From DATEKX01 sp963726785 (GTDB lineage Bacteria; Acidobacteriota; Blastocatellia; UBA7656), in contig CAVSDJ010000008.1 in assembly GCA_963726785.1 (NCBI GenBank), forward strand, positions 2,262,078 to 2,326,077: a stretch of 64,000 nt of DNA, in the 5' to 3' direction. How positions within the stretch are numbered: the stretch's first letter is position 1; each line of letters starts with the position of its first letter. Below, piece after piece: positions 36,231 through 45,727 of this stretch. The position numbers and the translations under genes are program-made. The notes beneath the pieces were generated by a model. The model had not been told where the DNA came from. It worked only from the letters and a program-made list of their open reading frames with translations, and searched no databases.

Positions 36231-38183
36231 TTACTGCTTGAATGAAATAGCCGTGTGATCTGCCTGCAGCACGCGATCAAAGAATGCTTTCACAGTTTGA
36301 TATTGTTCCACTGTGAAATTAATCGCGTTAACCGTTAAGCGACGCTCGTAGATCACACGGCTGCCTTCGCGCGCAAACGTGGCTTGATACCGCGCCGCGC
36401 CTATGTCTATTTCTATCGGGTCAGGCAGCGGTTCGACCCCGTAGCCATCGGGGACTTCGATCACTGCGCGCTCGCTTTCAGACCACGGATAGTGAAAGTA
36501 AACGATGTTCGAGCGTTGCGGCGATTGCAGCAGAGTTTCGTCTCGATGGCTCAACAACGCAGGACGCAGCAGCAAGCGTTTTTCAGTGCGGCTGGCAAAC
36601 TGCGCGGCAGTGAAGCCGTAAACGGCAGCGAGCGGCGCGGCTGCGTTTTTCAAATTCAAGATAGCGATTGACGGCTCGTTGATCGTGGCGGTGGGAAGCA
36701 CTTCGCGCACTATATTGATGATTCGCTTGCGTTGCTCGTCCGTGTTCAATCCCCACCACTCGTTGCGAAGCTCAACCGCGCGCTGGCCTGTGATCTTCAG
36801 ATCAACCTGCGCATCCACGCGCCCATCGCTCGAAAGTTTAACGGCAATGCTGCGATCTTCGGCAGTGCGCGCCGCATCCGTGACAGGCGTTTCGACGAAG
36901 CGCGCTTCACGGTTGTCATAAATGAGCGCAGTCGCAGCTTCTTTTTCCCATGAGAGCAGACCGAGCGGGCAATGCTCAGTGCCCGGATCGTAAAACTGAA
37001 TCGAGCCGTCGCGCGCAACCACAGCGGTTACTTCGCTGCTGAATTGAAACGAATCAGGAAAAGTGCGATGAAAGAAATTCTCATCGCGCGTGGTCAACTC
37101 AGCGACGCGAGCGTCAAGCCCTGCTGCGCGCAGCATCGCAATAAAGAGCCGATTGATGTCGCGCGGCGTGCCGTAGCGTCGCCGAATCGTATCATCTACG
37201 GTCTCGTTCTTTTTCAGTTCCGGGTCGTCATCGTCTTCCGCCCCGCGTTCTTCTTTGACCCTTATGCTTTGAATCTCTCTCTGAACATAGTTATAAATTC
37301 GCGCGGTCTTCTCTGCCGCGCCGTCGGTCGAAAGCGTGATCGAATCAACAACGCCGCGAATGGTGCGGGTGGGCTTTGTCTCGTAGCTCGTTCGGTCAAA
37401 CATTCGCCGCGCATAATCTCGCCAGTATTTGTCGGGCTTCGTCTCCAGTTCGTTCGAGTAGTAAAGCCAGCCCCACATCTTCACGCCCAGATCGGGAGGC
37501 ATCAGCGGCTCGCGGCGAAACGGGGCGATATTTTCAGCGCGGATGTCAAACGTGCCGTCCCAGGTCGGCGCAAATCGTTTTGGGTCTTGCGCGTTGAACG
37601 TCACCCATCGCACATCGAGTTTCGACTCGGCCTGCGGTTTGATGCTGTAGCGAAGCTCTTTGGTGAAGAGTTCCGATTGCAAATCGAGTTGAAAATAGCG
37701 GAAGCCGTCCGGGTAAGTTTGACGATAGCGATATTCGATGATTGAACCGGCTTCGACTGCGGGCATTGAAAAAACTTTCGCGCGCCATACGCCTTGATTC
37801 GTCCTGAGGATTATCCGGTCGAAAATATCGCGGCCCGCGACTTCGACGACTGACCCGTCGGGCCGAACGGTTCGCGCGCTCACATCTGTGATGCGGCCAA
37901 GCTCTACACGATAAGGAAGTTGCACGTCGCCGTAACGGCGTCCCCGGTCGTTAAAGATTTTGATTCGGATGTAGACTCTGAGGCTTGTGCAGTCGGGGTA
38001 GTTGTCGTTAAGATCGCCCTCGCGAAACAGCATCGCGGCATCGGCTTCTGGATCGCCGATGGCAACAGCGGTCATCTTCAGTTCTTGCGCCGTGATGGGC
38101 CTCCAATTGGATGCCGCACTTCGCCGCTCTCCCACATACGCGAAAAACAAGATCAGCAATAGCAGAATCCACTGGCGCAACAT
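36231..38183 (-). CDS. DUF3857/transglutaminase-like protein with degenerate catalytic residues
   Basis: 650 residues from the ATG at 38183, where a signal peptide begins (LRQWILLLLILFFAYVG). The DUF3857 part shows RVYIRIKIFNDRGRRYGDVQ and AVEAGSIIEYRYRQTYPDG. The transglutaminase-like part reads RRRYGTPRDINRLFIAMLRA. Active members have GxCxD there, but here Pro/Arg replace the Cys region, and the expected His strand reads FSSEVTAVV. The C-terminus is beta-rich. It is probably a periplasmic binding domain rather than an enzyme. Confidence 0.82.
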   Translation of the reverse strand: MLRQWILLLLILFFAYVGERRSAASNWRPITAQELKMTAVAIGDPEADAAMLFREGDLNDNYPDCTSLRVYIRIKIFNDRGRRYGDVQLPYRVELGRITDVSARTVRPDGSVVEVAGRDIFDRIILRTNQGVWRAKVFSMPAVEAGSIIEYRYRQTYPDGFRYFQLDLQSELFTKELRYSIKPQAESKLDVRWVTFNAQDPKRFAPTWDGTFDIRAENIAPFRREPLMPPDLGVKMWGWLYYSNELETKPDKYWRDYARRMFDRTSYETKPTRTIRGVVDSITLSTDGAAEKTARIYNYVQREIQSIRVKEERGAEDDDDPELKKNETVDDTIRRRYGTPRDINRLFIAMLRAAGLDARVAELTTRDENFFHRTFPDSFQFSSEVTAVVARDGSIQFYDPGTEHCPLGLLSWEKEAATALIYDNREARFVETPVTDAARTAEDRSIAVKLSSDGRVDAQVDLKITGQRAVELRNEWWGLNTDEQRKRIINIVREVLPTATINEPSIAILNLKNAAAPLAAVYGFTAAQFASRTEKRLLLRPALLSHRDETLLQSPQRSNIVYFHYPWSESERAVIEVPDGYGVEPLPDPIEIDIGAARYQATFAREGSRVIYERRLTVNAINFTVEQYQTVKAFFDRVLQADHTAISFKQ

Positions 38184-38452
38184 AACGCTTGACCTCTGCA
38201 CGCATAGTCGCTCGCGCACCTCAACCGCAAGCTGTGGTTCATAATACTGAAGTGTCAGCATTCTACTTCTTATGTCCGGCTCAATCAACAGTGTGGCACT
38301 CTCATTGCCCTTTAATTTGCGAGCGTGGTGATTATGTCTGCGAGTGAACCGAAAGCGAGCACTTCAAGCAACATCCTGCGCATTATTTGTACGGGAATTT
38401 TACGACATCGCGATTTTCGGTAATCTACGACGACGACAAAAGGAGACGACAT

Positions 38453-39235
38453 ATGAAAACTACTGTTGGAATTTTTAGTTCGCGGGCGGATGCGGAGCGC
38501 GCGGTCGAACGCCTCCGGTCAATCGGCATCCCAGATAATCGCATAAGCTTTCTGACGCCCGGCGATATGGAAAAAAAACTTGAAGCAGTCGCAACTACTG
38601 ATACGGAGCAGCCGGGCATGGGCAAGGCGTTGGGCGGCGTAGTCGGCGGCGCTCTTGGAACAGCAAGCGGAATGAGTCTGGGCGCGGCAGCGGCTAGTCT
38701 GTTCTTGCCGGGCGTAGGCCCGATCATCGCTTCAGGAATTATCGGCGCGGCGCTCTTAGGCGCAGGCGGCGCGATTGGCGGCGCGGCGCTGGGTGGAGAG
38801 TTGGAACAGGGCATGGCTGATGGTTTGCCGAAAGACGAGTTATTCTTCTACGAAGATGCGCTCAGGCAAGGCCGCTCAGTCGTTGTCGCCTTCACGGAAG
38901 ACGATGAGCAGGACAGCGTTGCGCGCACAATCATGACAGAAACAGGCGCGGAGAGCATAGATGCGGCGCGCGAGGATTGGTGGCTCGGATTGCGCGATGT
39001 TGAAGAAGAGGAATACGCGGGAGACTTCAAAATCGACGAGGCGCATTATCGCAAAGGTTTCGAGTCCGCGCTGCATACAGAGACGCGCGGCAAGTCTTAC
39101 GACGAAGCGTCAAAGTATTTGAGCCAGTGTTATGGAGAGCTTTGCGATGCGCAGCCTTTTCGCAAAGGTTACGAGCGCGGCCAAGCTTATCATAACGGCT
39201 TGCGAGAAAAATTTGAAAATGTAAATCGCCCTTAG
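38453..39235 (+). CDS. Stress-type protein with glycine-zipper region (YflT-like N-terminus)
   Basis: 260 residues from the ATG at 38453 behind AGGAG. The N-terminal 60 residues resemble the general-stress YflT/DUF1269 fold (VGIFSSRADAERAVERLRSI). Residues 58-115 are Gly/Ala-rich membrane-active zippers (ALGGVVGGALGTASGMSLGA and IIGAALLGAGGAIGGAALGG). The C-terminus is acidic and helical with two repeats of the type HYRKGFESAL/FRKGYERGQAYHNG. It probably associates with the membrane under stress. Function unproven. Confidence 0.75.
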   Translation: MKTTVGIFSSRADAERAVERLRSIGIPDNRISFLTPGDMEKKLEAVATTDTEQPGMGKALGGVVGGALGTASGMSLGAAAASLFLPGVGPIIASGIIGAALLGAGGAIGGAALGGELEQGMADGLPKDELFFYEDALRQGRSVVVAFTEDDEQDSVARTIMTETGAESIDAAREDWWLGLRDVEEEEYAGDFKIDEAHYRKGFESALHTETRGKSYDEASKYLSQCYGELCDAQPFRKGYERGQAYHNGLREKFENVNRP

Positions 39236-39307
39236 AGCGAGTATAGTCGCAGAGTTCTTTCAACTGAGGGGAATTAAACGAAGCGCGTGAGTCTCGCTGG
39301 CTCTGAT

Positions 39308-39503
39308 GCCGCGTAGCGGCTTATGATTTTAGCCGTGTCTTTTAAGGCACGGTAAGCAGACAGCTACGCGATTTGCGTCGCGTCAGCGACGGTTAAATCA
39401 GGCGGTTCAATCCAACCGTCGCTGACGCGACGCAAATGAATCTCGTCTGATGATGCTCCCGGCCTTGAAAGACCGGGCTAAATTCACTGAGCCGCTACGC
39501 GGC
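39308..39503. repeat. Large palindromic intergenic repeat, family B
   Basis: Outer arms GCCGCGTAGCGGCT (39308-39321) and AGCCGCTACGCGGC (39490-39503). Inner perfect 24-bp arms run at 39371-39394 and 39414-39437 (ATTTGCGTCGCGTCAGCGAC onward, and its complement) with a 19-nt loop. AGCCGTG/CACGG and CCGG/CCGG words form further stems. The element lies 21 bp before a response-regulator start, so it may affect its expression. No coding capacity. Confidence 0.8.
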
Positions 39504-39524
39504 CAATTTTTAGTGGGAACAATT

Positions 39525-39914
39525 ATGACAGAACGTCCGGTTAAGGTTTTAGTAATCGAAGATGATGAATACTCGCGCGATGCTCTTGCTCATCTTTTGA
39601 CCGCGGAAGGATATGATGCGCAATCGGCTCACGACGGCGAAGCGGGCCTGGACATAGCAAGAGCGGCTAATCCTGATGTGATCATTCTCGACCTCAACTT
39701 GCCCGGCATAGATGGCAAGCAGGTCATTAAAATGATTCGAGGCGACGAATCAATTGCTTCTATCCCGATTCTTGTGGTCACTGGCGACGATGACAAAGCG
39801 GCGCAGGCCGCTGTTGACATCGGAGCAGATGGATATTTGACCAAGCCTTTAGAGTTCGATACGCTGATTAGCGCAATCACCAATATTCAAACCAGCCCGG
39901 TGGGTGGCCGTTAA
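39525..39914 (+). CDS. Stand-alone response regulator receiver domain
   Basis: 129 residues from the ATG at 39525 (GTGGGA upstream); the frame extends left into the repeat but that part is not protein-like. The acidic pair is in VLVIEDDEYSRDAL, the phospho-acceptor Asp in VIILDLNLPGIDGKQVIKMI, the Thr in LVVTGDDDK, and the Lys in YLTKPLEF. A transporter gene starts 33 bp after its stop, so the two may share a transcript. Confidence 0.9.
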   Translation: MTERPVKVLVIEDDEYSRDALAHLLTAEGYDAQSAHDGEAGLDIARAANPDVIILDLNLPGIDGKQVIKMIRGDESIASIPILVVTGDDDKAAQAAVDIGADGYLTKPLEFDTLISAITNIQTSPVGGR

Positions 39915-39947
39915 AACTGCGGTTGAGGATTTCCGAATGAGGCGCGC

Positions 39948-41721
39948 GTGGAGATAACAATCGTCCTTGTGATTTTGTTTCTCGCAGTCGTGTTGTTTGC
40001 TACCGAAGTTCTCGCCATTGATCTCATCGCAATCCTGATGCTGCTCGGCCTGACGCTCACAGGCGTGTTGAGCGTCAAGGAAGGGCTTTCCGGCTTCAGC
40101 GACCCGGCTGTGATTACGATTGCAGGTTTCTTTGTAATATCATCCGCGCTTTTCAATACGGGAGTAGTCGAAGCCATCGGTCGCCGCATACATCGCGTTT
40201 CAGGCTCGAACAGCACAACTTTTTTGATTGTTCTAATGTTGACGGCGGCGGCGCTCGCTTCATTTCTGAGCAACGTAGTCACGACCGCTGTGCTTATGCC
40301 CGCAGTCTTTGCTATCTCGCGCCGTTTGAAAGAACCGGTTTCCAAGTTTCTCATGCCGCTTTCATTCGCGGCTGTTTTGGGCGGCAAATGCACGCTCGTC
40401 GGGTCTCCGACGAACCTCGCCATCAACGGGCTGCTGACCTCAAACTATGACAAGTATCATATCGAGCCTTTTACGCTTTTCGATTTCACGCCCATAGGCA
40501 TCCCGCTCGTGATCGCAGGCATAATCTACATGCTTGTACTGGGCAAGCGGCTGTTGCCTAAGCACGACACGGACGAATTCGATCACGACTATGGCAGCAA
40601 AGAGTTCGTCACCGAAGTAGTTATCCTTCCCAATTCGCCTCTGAGCAACAAGACGCTCGCTGAAGTTGATTTTCGCGGGACTTATGATTTGCAAATCCTC
40701 GGCATAGTGCGCGGCGAAGAGCGTATGTTGCCGCACCGCGACTCGAAACTTGAACCGAACGATATTTTGCTGGTCAAAGGCAAGCTCGATCAGATACTCA
40801 AAATCAAAGACGAGCAGGGGTTAGACATCAAAAGCGACCGTACGCCTTATAACCCTGCAGGGCAAGCCGACGCGGTTATAGTCGAAGCGATACTCTCTCC
40901 GAATTCCACATTCGCCGGGCGCACGTTGAAGGAGATCAGATTCGGCTCGCGCTACAGGGCCGACGTATTGGCTATCTATCGCCATCATCATGCGCTTCAC
41001 GAAAAGTTAAGCGACATCCGTCTTAAGTTCGGTGACGTGCTGGTAATTCAGGGGAGTTCTGAAAACATTGACCAATTAAGAAGCAGACCCGAATTTCCTG
41101 ACGCTCGAAGATGTCGAACATACGCCTCTCAAAAGAAAAAAGGCGATCTGGGCAGTCGTCATATTTCTCGCGTCGGCCATAGCCGCAGGCTCTGGTATTG
41201 TGCCGATTGTGCTCGTGGCAATCGCGGCTGCAGCCTTGATGGTGTTGACGCGCTGTATCACGGTAAAGGAGGCCTACAACAAAATCGAGTGGACTGCCAT
41301 CGTGTTGATCGCGGCGACTATCCCGCTCGGAATCGCTATGGAAAAGACGGGCGCGGCAAACATGCTGGCAAACTATGTAACCCAATATCTAGGATTCGGT
41401 GGGCCGATGGTTGTGCTGGCGGGATTTTTTTTGTTCACGATTTTTCTGACGCAGCCGATGGCCAACGCCGCATGCGCTCTGATCCTCGCTCCAATTGCCA
41501 TCAACGTAGCCAACCAGATTGGATCGAACCCGCGCTCTTTTGCAATCACAATAGCCATCGCCGCGTCGTGTACTTTTCCGACTCCGCTCGAACCCGTGAC
41601 TGCGATTGTTTACGGTCCCGGCAAGTACAGATTTTCAGATTATGTGAAGGTGGGCGGGCTGTTAACAATCATAGTAATGATCGTGACGCTGCTGATGGTG
41701 CACATTCGATGGGGCGTATGA
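39948..41721 (+). CDS. SLC13/CitT-type anion transporter with two RCK_C (TrkA-C) domains (one frame break near 41093)
   Basis: About 590 residues starting at GTG. The N-terminal permease half shows LTGVLSVKEGLSGFSDPAVI and SFAAVLGGKCTLVGSPTNLA (the SNT-like signature). It is followed by two RCK_C-type blocks (LPNSPLSNKTLAEVDFRGTY and LSPNSTFAGRTLKEIRFGSR), then the C-terminal permease half (FTIFLTQPMANAACALILAP and TPLEPVTAIVYGPGKYRFSD). The frame changes near 41093: before it comes LRSRPEF, after it TLEDVEHTPLKRKKAIW. It is an inner-membrane carrier for divalent anions (sulfate or dicarboxylate, coupled to sodium) with cytoplasmic regulatory domains. Confidence 0.88.
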
Positions 41722-41775
41722 AGTTGCGCGCAGATGGAATCTATAGTGAAATAGATATTGGCCGTTGATTCAACT

Positions 41776-42976
41776 ATGAAGATTCCATCGTTCTTCTTTC
41801 TCGCTGCTCTGTTCGCCTGCTCAAGCGCAATGCCTATTGCGCGCGCCCAAACCACGAGCAAACCGCCTGCTGATGCAAATCAACCGAAACAGACAACCTC
41901 TGTGGCAGAGCCGGGGGCGACTTCTACATCAAAGCTGGCGCTTCCGTTCAAACGCGCGTGGCAGCATTTGACTGATGACGCAGTGACGCTTGCGCCTACG
42001 CTCGACAGCGCGCACATTTACCTGCCGCTTACAGGCGGGCGCATCTATTGCCTCGACCGCGAAACGGGTTCCCTTCTCTGGACGAGCGAGCCGGGTGGAA
42101 TCATCAGCGCGCCTGTTGCTTCAAGCGAAAACGTCGTCTATATCGTCACACGCAGGATTGCCGAAGACGGCACAGAGGCGGGCGGCTCGCTGCGCGCCGT
42201 AGACAAGGCGACGGGGCTTACGGTCATGGGCGCACGATTACGAGCGCCCTTTCACATCGCCACTCGCGCTTTCAGCGGGGCGAATCTATTCAGGCAGCGC
42301 AGATGGGTCGTTCTACGCGCTTGATTCAAAGAACGGCGAAGTGATCTGGAAAGTAGAGACTCAGGACGTTGTTCGCGGGCGAACTCTTGTAGCCGAGCGA
42401 GCGATCTATTTCGGCAGCGATGACGGAGCGCTGCGGGCAGTTGAGCCAGAGCGAGGGCAATTGCTGTGGAAGTTTCAAACAGGCGGCAAGGTCACTGGTC
42501 AGCCCGCCCCGGATGAACACGCTCTGTATTTCGGTTCAGGCGACGGCTACGTTTATTCGCTTGATCTGGCAACGGGAAAACAGCGATGGCGTTCGCGCAC
42601 GGGCGCGGCGGTCGAAGCATCGCCCGTGATCGTAGGCGACCGCGTGCTTGTCGCGTCGTTCGATAATTTCATCTACGCGCTGTCACGCGCGCGAGGTGAT
42701 CGAATCTGGAAACGGCGGCTCGAAAACCGCATCACTGCGGCTCCGATAGTTGAGGGCGATGCGACGATGGTTGCGCCTCTCAGAGGCAATTACGTAGCAG
42801 TCTTTTTGAATATAGACGGGCGACGCGTGAATCTTTATCAACTCGACCGCGAATTCGAGATCGTGGCCGAGCCGATCTTTTCCGGCGATACTCTGGTGCT
42901 GGCGACTGACAAAGGACTGGTCGTCGCTACCGCTATACGCCACACAGACAACCGCACAAACGCGATCAAGAAATAA
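41776..42976 (+). CDS. Secreted PQQ-like beta-propeller protein (one frame break near 42225)
   Basis: About 400 residues from the ATG at 41776 with a signal peptide (FFFLAALFACSSAMPIARA). Repeated blades of the PQQ/BamB type are visible (GRIYCLDRETGSLLWTSEPG, DGALRAVEPERGQLLWKFQT, DGYVYSLDLATGKQRWRSRT). The frame changes at about 42225: the second frame reads WAHDYERPFTSPLAL and continues into IYSGSADGSFYALDSK. It probably sits in the periplasm as a binding or scaffold protein; I see no enzyme residues. Confidence 0.82.
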
Positions 42977-43386
42977 AACCTCGCCTTTCAAATGAAGTCG
43001 CCGCAGCGCTGGAGCAAAGCTCAACAGCGCTGCGGCGCAAGCATCGGAACTAGCACATTGGGGGGAGAGCCTAGTCCGATTGGGGGCGGGGCAATGAAGG
43101 GGCGAAGGGGGCGACTGAATATTTAACGGGAGCGACTCGGAACATCTTGGAGGCGACTTTAGCTATATCAAGTCCTGTTCCAAAGCCAACACAAGTATTA
43201 ATTCGGGTTAGGCAGATTATGAGAAACAAAAAAAATCGAGCCCGATTTAGTCAACGTTATTTTTACTACAAAAACTCATTCGAGCCATAATGAAGGAATC
43301 AGAGCAGGCAGATTGCTTTAACGTGACCGAGTGACTAAAGAGCGTGACGCGTAATGTCTGTCACTTTTAACAATGCGCGTCACACA
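42977..43386. other. Spacer with inverted repeat and G-rich tract
   Basis: About 410 bp between convergent genes. A 12-bp perfect stem (GCCGCAGCGCTG at 43000-43011, CAGCGCTGCGGC at 43025-43036) may end the propeller transcript, although no T-run follows. At 43060-43111 five runs of 4-6 G lie within 52 bases. No gene is seen. Confidence 0.55.
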
Positions 43387-44602
43387 TCAATACGATTGAA
43401 AAACGCGGCACATTCGCTCTATGCCTTCGGTAATCTTTTCAGGCGTTTCTTTCGAGAAAGCGAGCCGCAAAGTATTCGCCCCGCTTTCATCAACGAAGAA
43501 AGGTTGACCGGGCACGTAAGCAACGCCGTTTTCTATGGCTTCGGGTAGAAGCTTCTCGTATCAATTTCGCCCGCGAGTTCCATAAGCACGAAGAAGCCTC
43601 CGATAGGCTCGTTCCAGCGCGCTCCTTTTGGCGCGTGCTTCCGAAGCGCATCAATCATGGCGCGACAACGCACTTCGTAAAACTTTCGCAATTCGGGCAA
43701 GCGATTCTCTATCAGCCCTGATCGAATAGCTTCCATGAACTATGGCTTGATCGAGCACACTTGATGAGAGATCAGAGCCTTCTTTCGCTAATTCTATCTT
43801 TGCAGAAATCTCTTCGGGCGCGTACAGGTATGCTGAGCGAAGTCCGGGCGCAAGCACTTTCGAGAAAGTGCCGAGATATACGACGCGCTCAGGCCGCAGC
43901 GCCGCAAGCGGTGTGAGTCGCGCATCAGTTGTGAAATAAAGGTCGAAGTAGGCGTCGTCTTCCACGATGAGCAAATCATACTCGTCGGCAATTTCGACCA
44001 ACTCAGCTGCGCCGTTCAGCCGCCAGCGTCACACCCGAAGGGTTCTGAAAGTTCGGAATCGTGTAGATGCATTTCACGCGGCGACCTGCGCGACGCGCGC
44101 GATCAATCTTCTCTCTGAGGTCGCTTGTGACGATGCCGCCTTCATCCTGACGGACTCCTATCATTTCAGCCTGCGAGTTGTGAAGCGCAATGATTCCGCC
44201 GATGTAGCTCGGAAGCTCGACCATCGCCACATCGCCCGGATCAATCATCACGCGCGAGATCAGGTCAAGCCCCTGCTGCGAGCCGGAGGTTATGACAACT
44301 TCCGAAGCTTTAGCGTTTTTGATGCCTCTCGATTGGAGCATGGCGGCGACCGCTTCAACCAGAGTGTTCTGCCCGCGCGACGGCCCGTACTGGAGCGCGA
44401 ACTGGCCGCGAGTGCGAATGACGCGCGCGGCAATCTCTGCCAACTCTTCGAGAGGAAATGTTTCAGTGCTCGGCGCACCCGCCGCCAGCGAGATAACGTC
44501 TTTGCGACCGAGCAACTGTGTGAGCTTGCGAATAGCGTTGGGTTGCAGCGTGCGACCCATCGCCGAGAGCATCTCTTCGTATGAGGTTTCTGTTTTCAAC
44601 AT
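43387..44602 (-). CDS. PLP-dependent aminotransferase, class I/II (LysN/2-aminoadipate-like; three frame breaks)
   Basis: About 405 residues across frames broken near 44003, 43735 and 43545, with all family blocks in order. These are DVISLAAGAPSTETFPLEEL, LQYGPSRGQNTLVEAVA, VITSGSQQGLDLISRV, IYTIPNFQNPSGVT, EDDAYFDLYF, the PLP lysine in YLGTFSKVLAPGLRSAY, and at the end GVAYVPGQPFFVDESGANTL to VFQSY. It transfers an amino group between an amino acid (aromatic, branched or 2-aminoadipate) and 2-oxoglutarate in the cytoplasm. Breaks may be errors; if real, the gene is dead. Confidence 0.82.
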
Positions 44603-44617
44603 GGGAAGAAATACCGA

Positions 44618-45190
44618 TCAGCCTTTTACGTCGAACGTGAACTGCACCACGATAGAAGGCGTATTAGGGTCATTCGATTTTATAGTAACTGACTTCACAT
44701 GCGGGCCCGGCGATTTCCCGGTAGCAACTTTTACTTTGATCGTGCCAGCCTTACCAGGCTGGAGGACTTTTGGAAAGTCCACTGTTGTGCATCCTCAGCC
44801 AGGCTGGACGTTTTCGATCTGCAAGTCGGCATTGCCTGCGTTGCGAATCTGAAAAGTCCGAACGAGCGTTTTGTCTTGCGGCTGTTTGCCGAACTCTATG
44901 GTCTTGGTAGGCGCAACCAGCTTGGGCGCTTTGCCTGGGGGCGCACCGGCCACTGGTTGAGTACTGGGCTGAATCGCAGGCGATTTGCCCTTTACCGGTG
45001 GAGGCGAGACATTAGAGTTATTAGGTATTACCGGGCTGTCGCGCGTCGCGACCGGCGGCGCTGTGTTGCTGTTCGACGGTTGCGCGGCGTTGTTGTTAGA
45101 CGAAGATGTGTCTTCGGGCGAGGAACACGCCGTCATCAACATCATTACCAGAATGGGTAGAACCCAAAGTTTTCTGCGACTGTTATTCAT
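44618..45190 (-). CDS. DUF1573 lipoprotein with an in-frame UGA at a conserved Cys
   Basis: 190 codons from the ATG at 45190. The lipoprotein signal is VLPILVMMLMTACSSPE (lipobox TAC, Cys at about residue 21). It is followed by an S/N/P/T-rich linker and a DUF1573 domain (TKTIEFGKQPQ, NAGNADLQIENVQPG). At 44795-44797 the codon is TGA, exactly where the family has the first Cys of PG-C-GCTT. The same frame then continues without a break as GCTTVDFPKVLQPGKAGTIK to SNDPNTPSIVVQFTFDVKG and a final TGA at 44618. This could be selenocysteine, a point mutation or a base error. Role: periplasmic, unknown. Confidence 0.75.
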
Positions 45191-45251
45191 ACAAAAATAA
45201 TTTAGCACAAAACGGTAATCTTTATGCAATGACGGCGATCTGTTTCCGCAA

Positions 45252-45628
45252 TCATCGCTTCTCCGCCTCAAGCGTAACAATCGTAGCGCCCCATCCTCCC
45301 GCTTCCATCGGCGCGTCTTTGTAATCAATTACGTAAGGGTGCGCGCAAGTATCGAGCGCACTATCTCTCGCTGCACGCCAATGCCTTTGCCGTGAATGAT
45401 ACGAACGTAACGGACGCCGCGCTCGCGAGCCTGTTCGAGATAATCTTCAACAACTGCGCGCACGTGTTTCGGTGGAATCGAGTGCAGATCAATCACATCG
45501 CGAAACTCTATGACTACAGGTTCAGGAAATGGGTTCATCGAATCGAGCGATTCATCCATTTCCGGTTCTTCTGTTTTTATGTCACGCCCGGCGCGGCGAA
45601 TCGCCTTCAGCAGGAAATCGAAGATCAT
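45252..45628 (-). CDS. Smr domain protein (one frame break near 45332)
   Basis: About 125 residues. The Smr fold is shown by VIDLHSIPPKHVRAVVEDYL and VRYVRIIHGKGIGVQREIVR (the HGKG loop). The first frame stops at 45329, but the next reads VIDYKDAPMEAGGWGATIVT and ends LEAEKR, which is the normal Smr C-terminus, so a base is missing or extra near 45332. Smr domains nick or bind branched nucleic acid, or act on ribosome-bound RNA. It stands alone with no MutS2 fusion. Confidence 0.85.
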
Positions 45629-45727
45629 GTCGCAAATTAAATCGGTAGCCCGCGCGTAAGCAAGGGCGTAAGTATTCGCCCTCCCTCACGGTCGGGCTAC
45701 TGAAACATTCGATACAGGAACGAAAAG

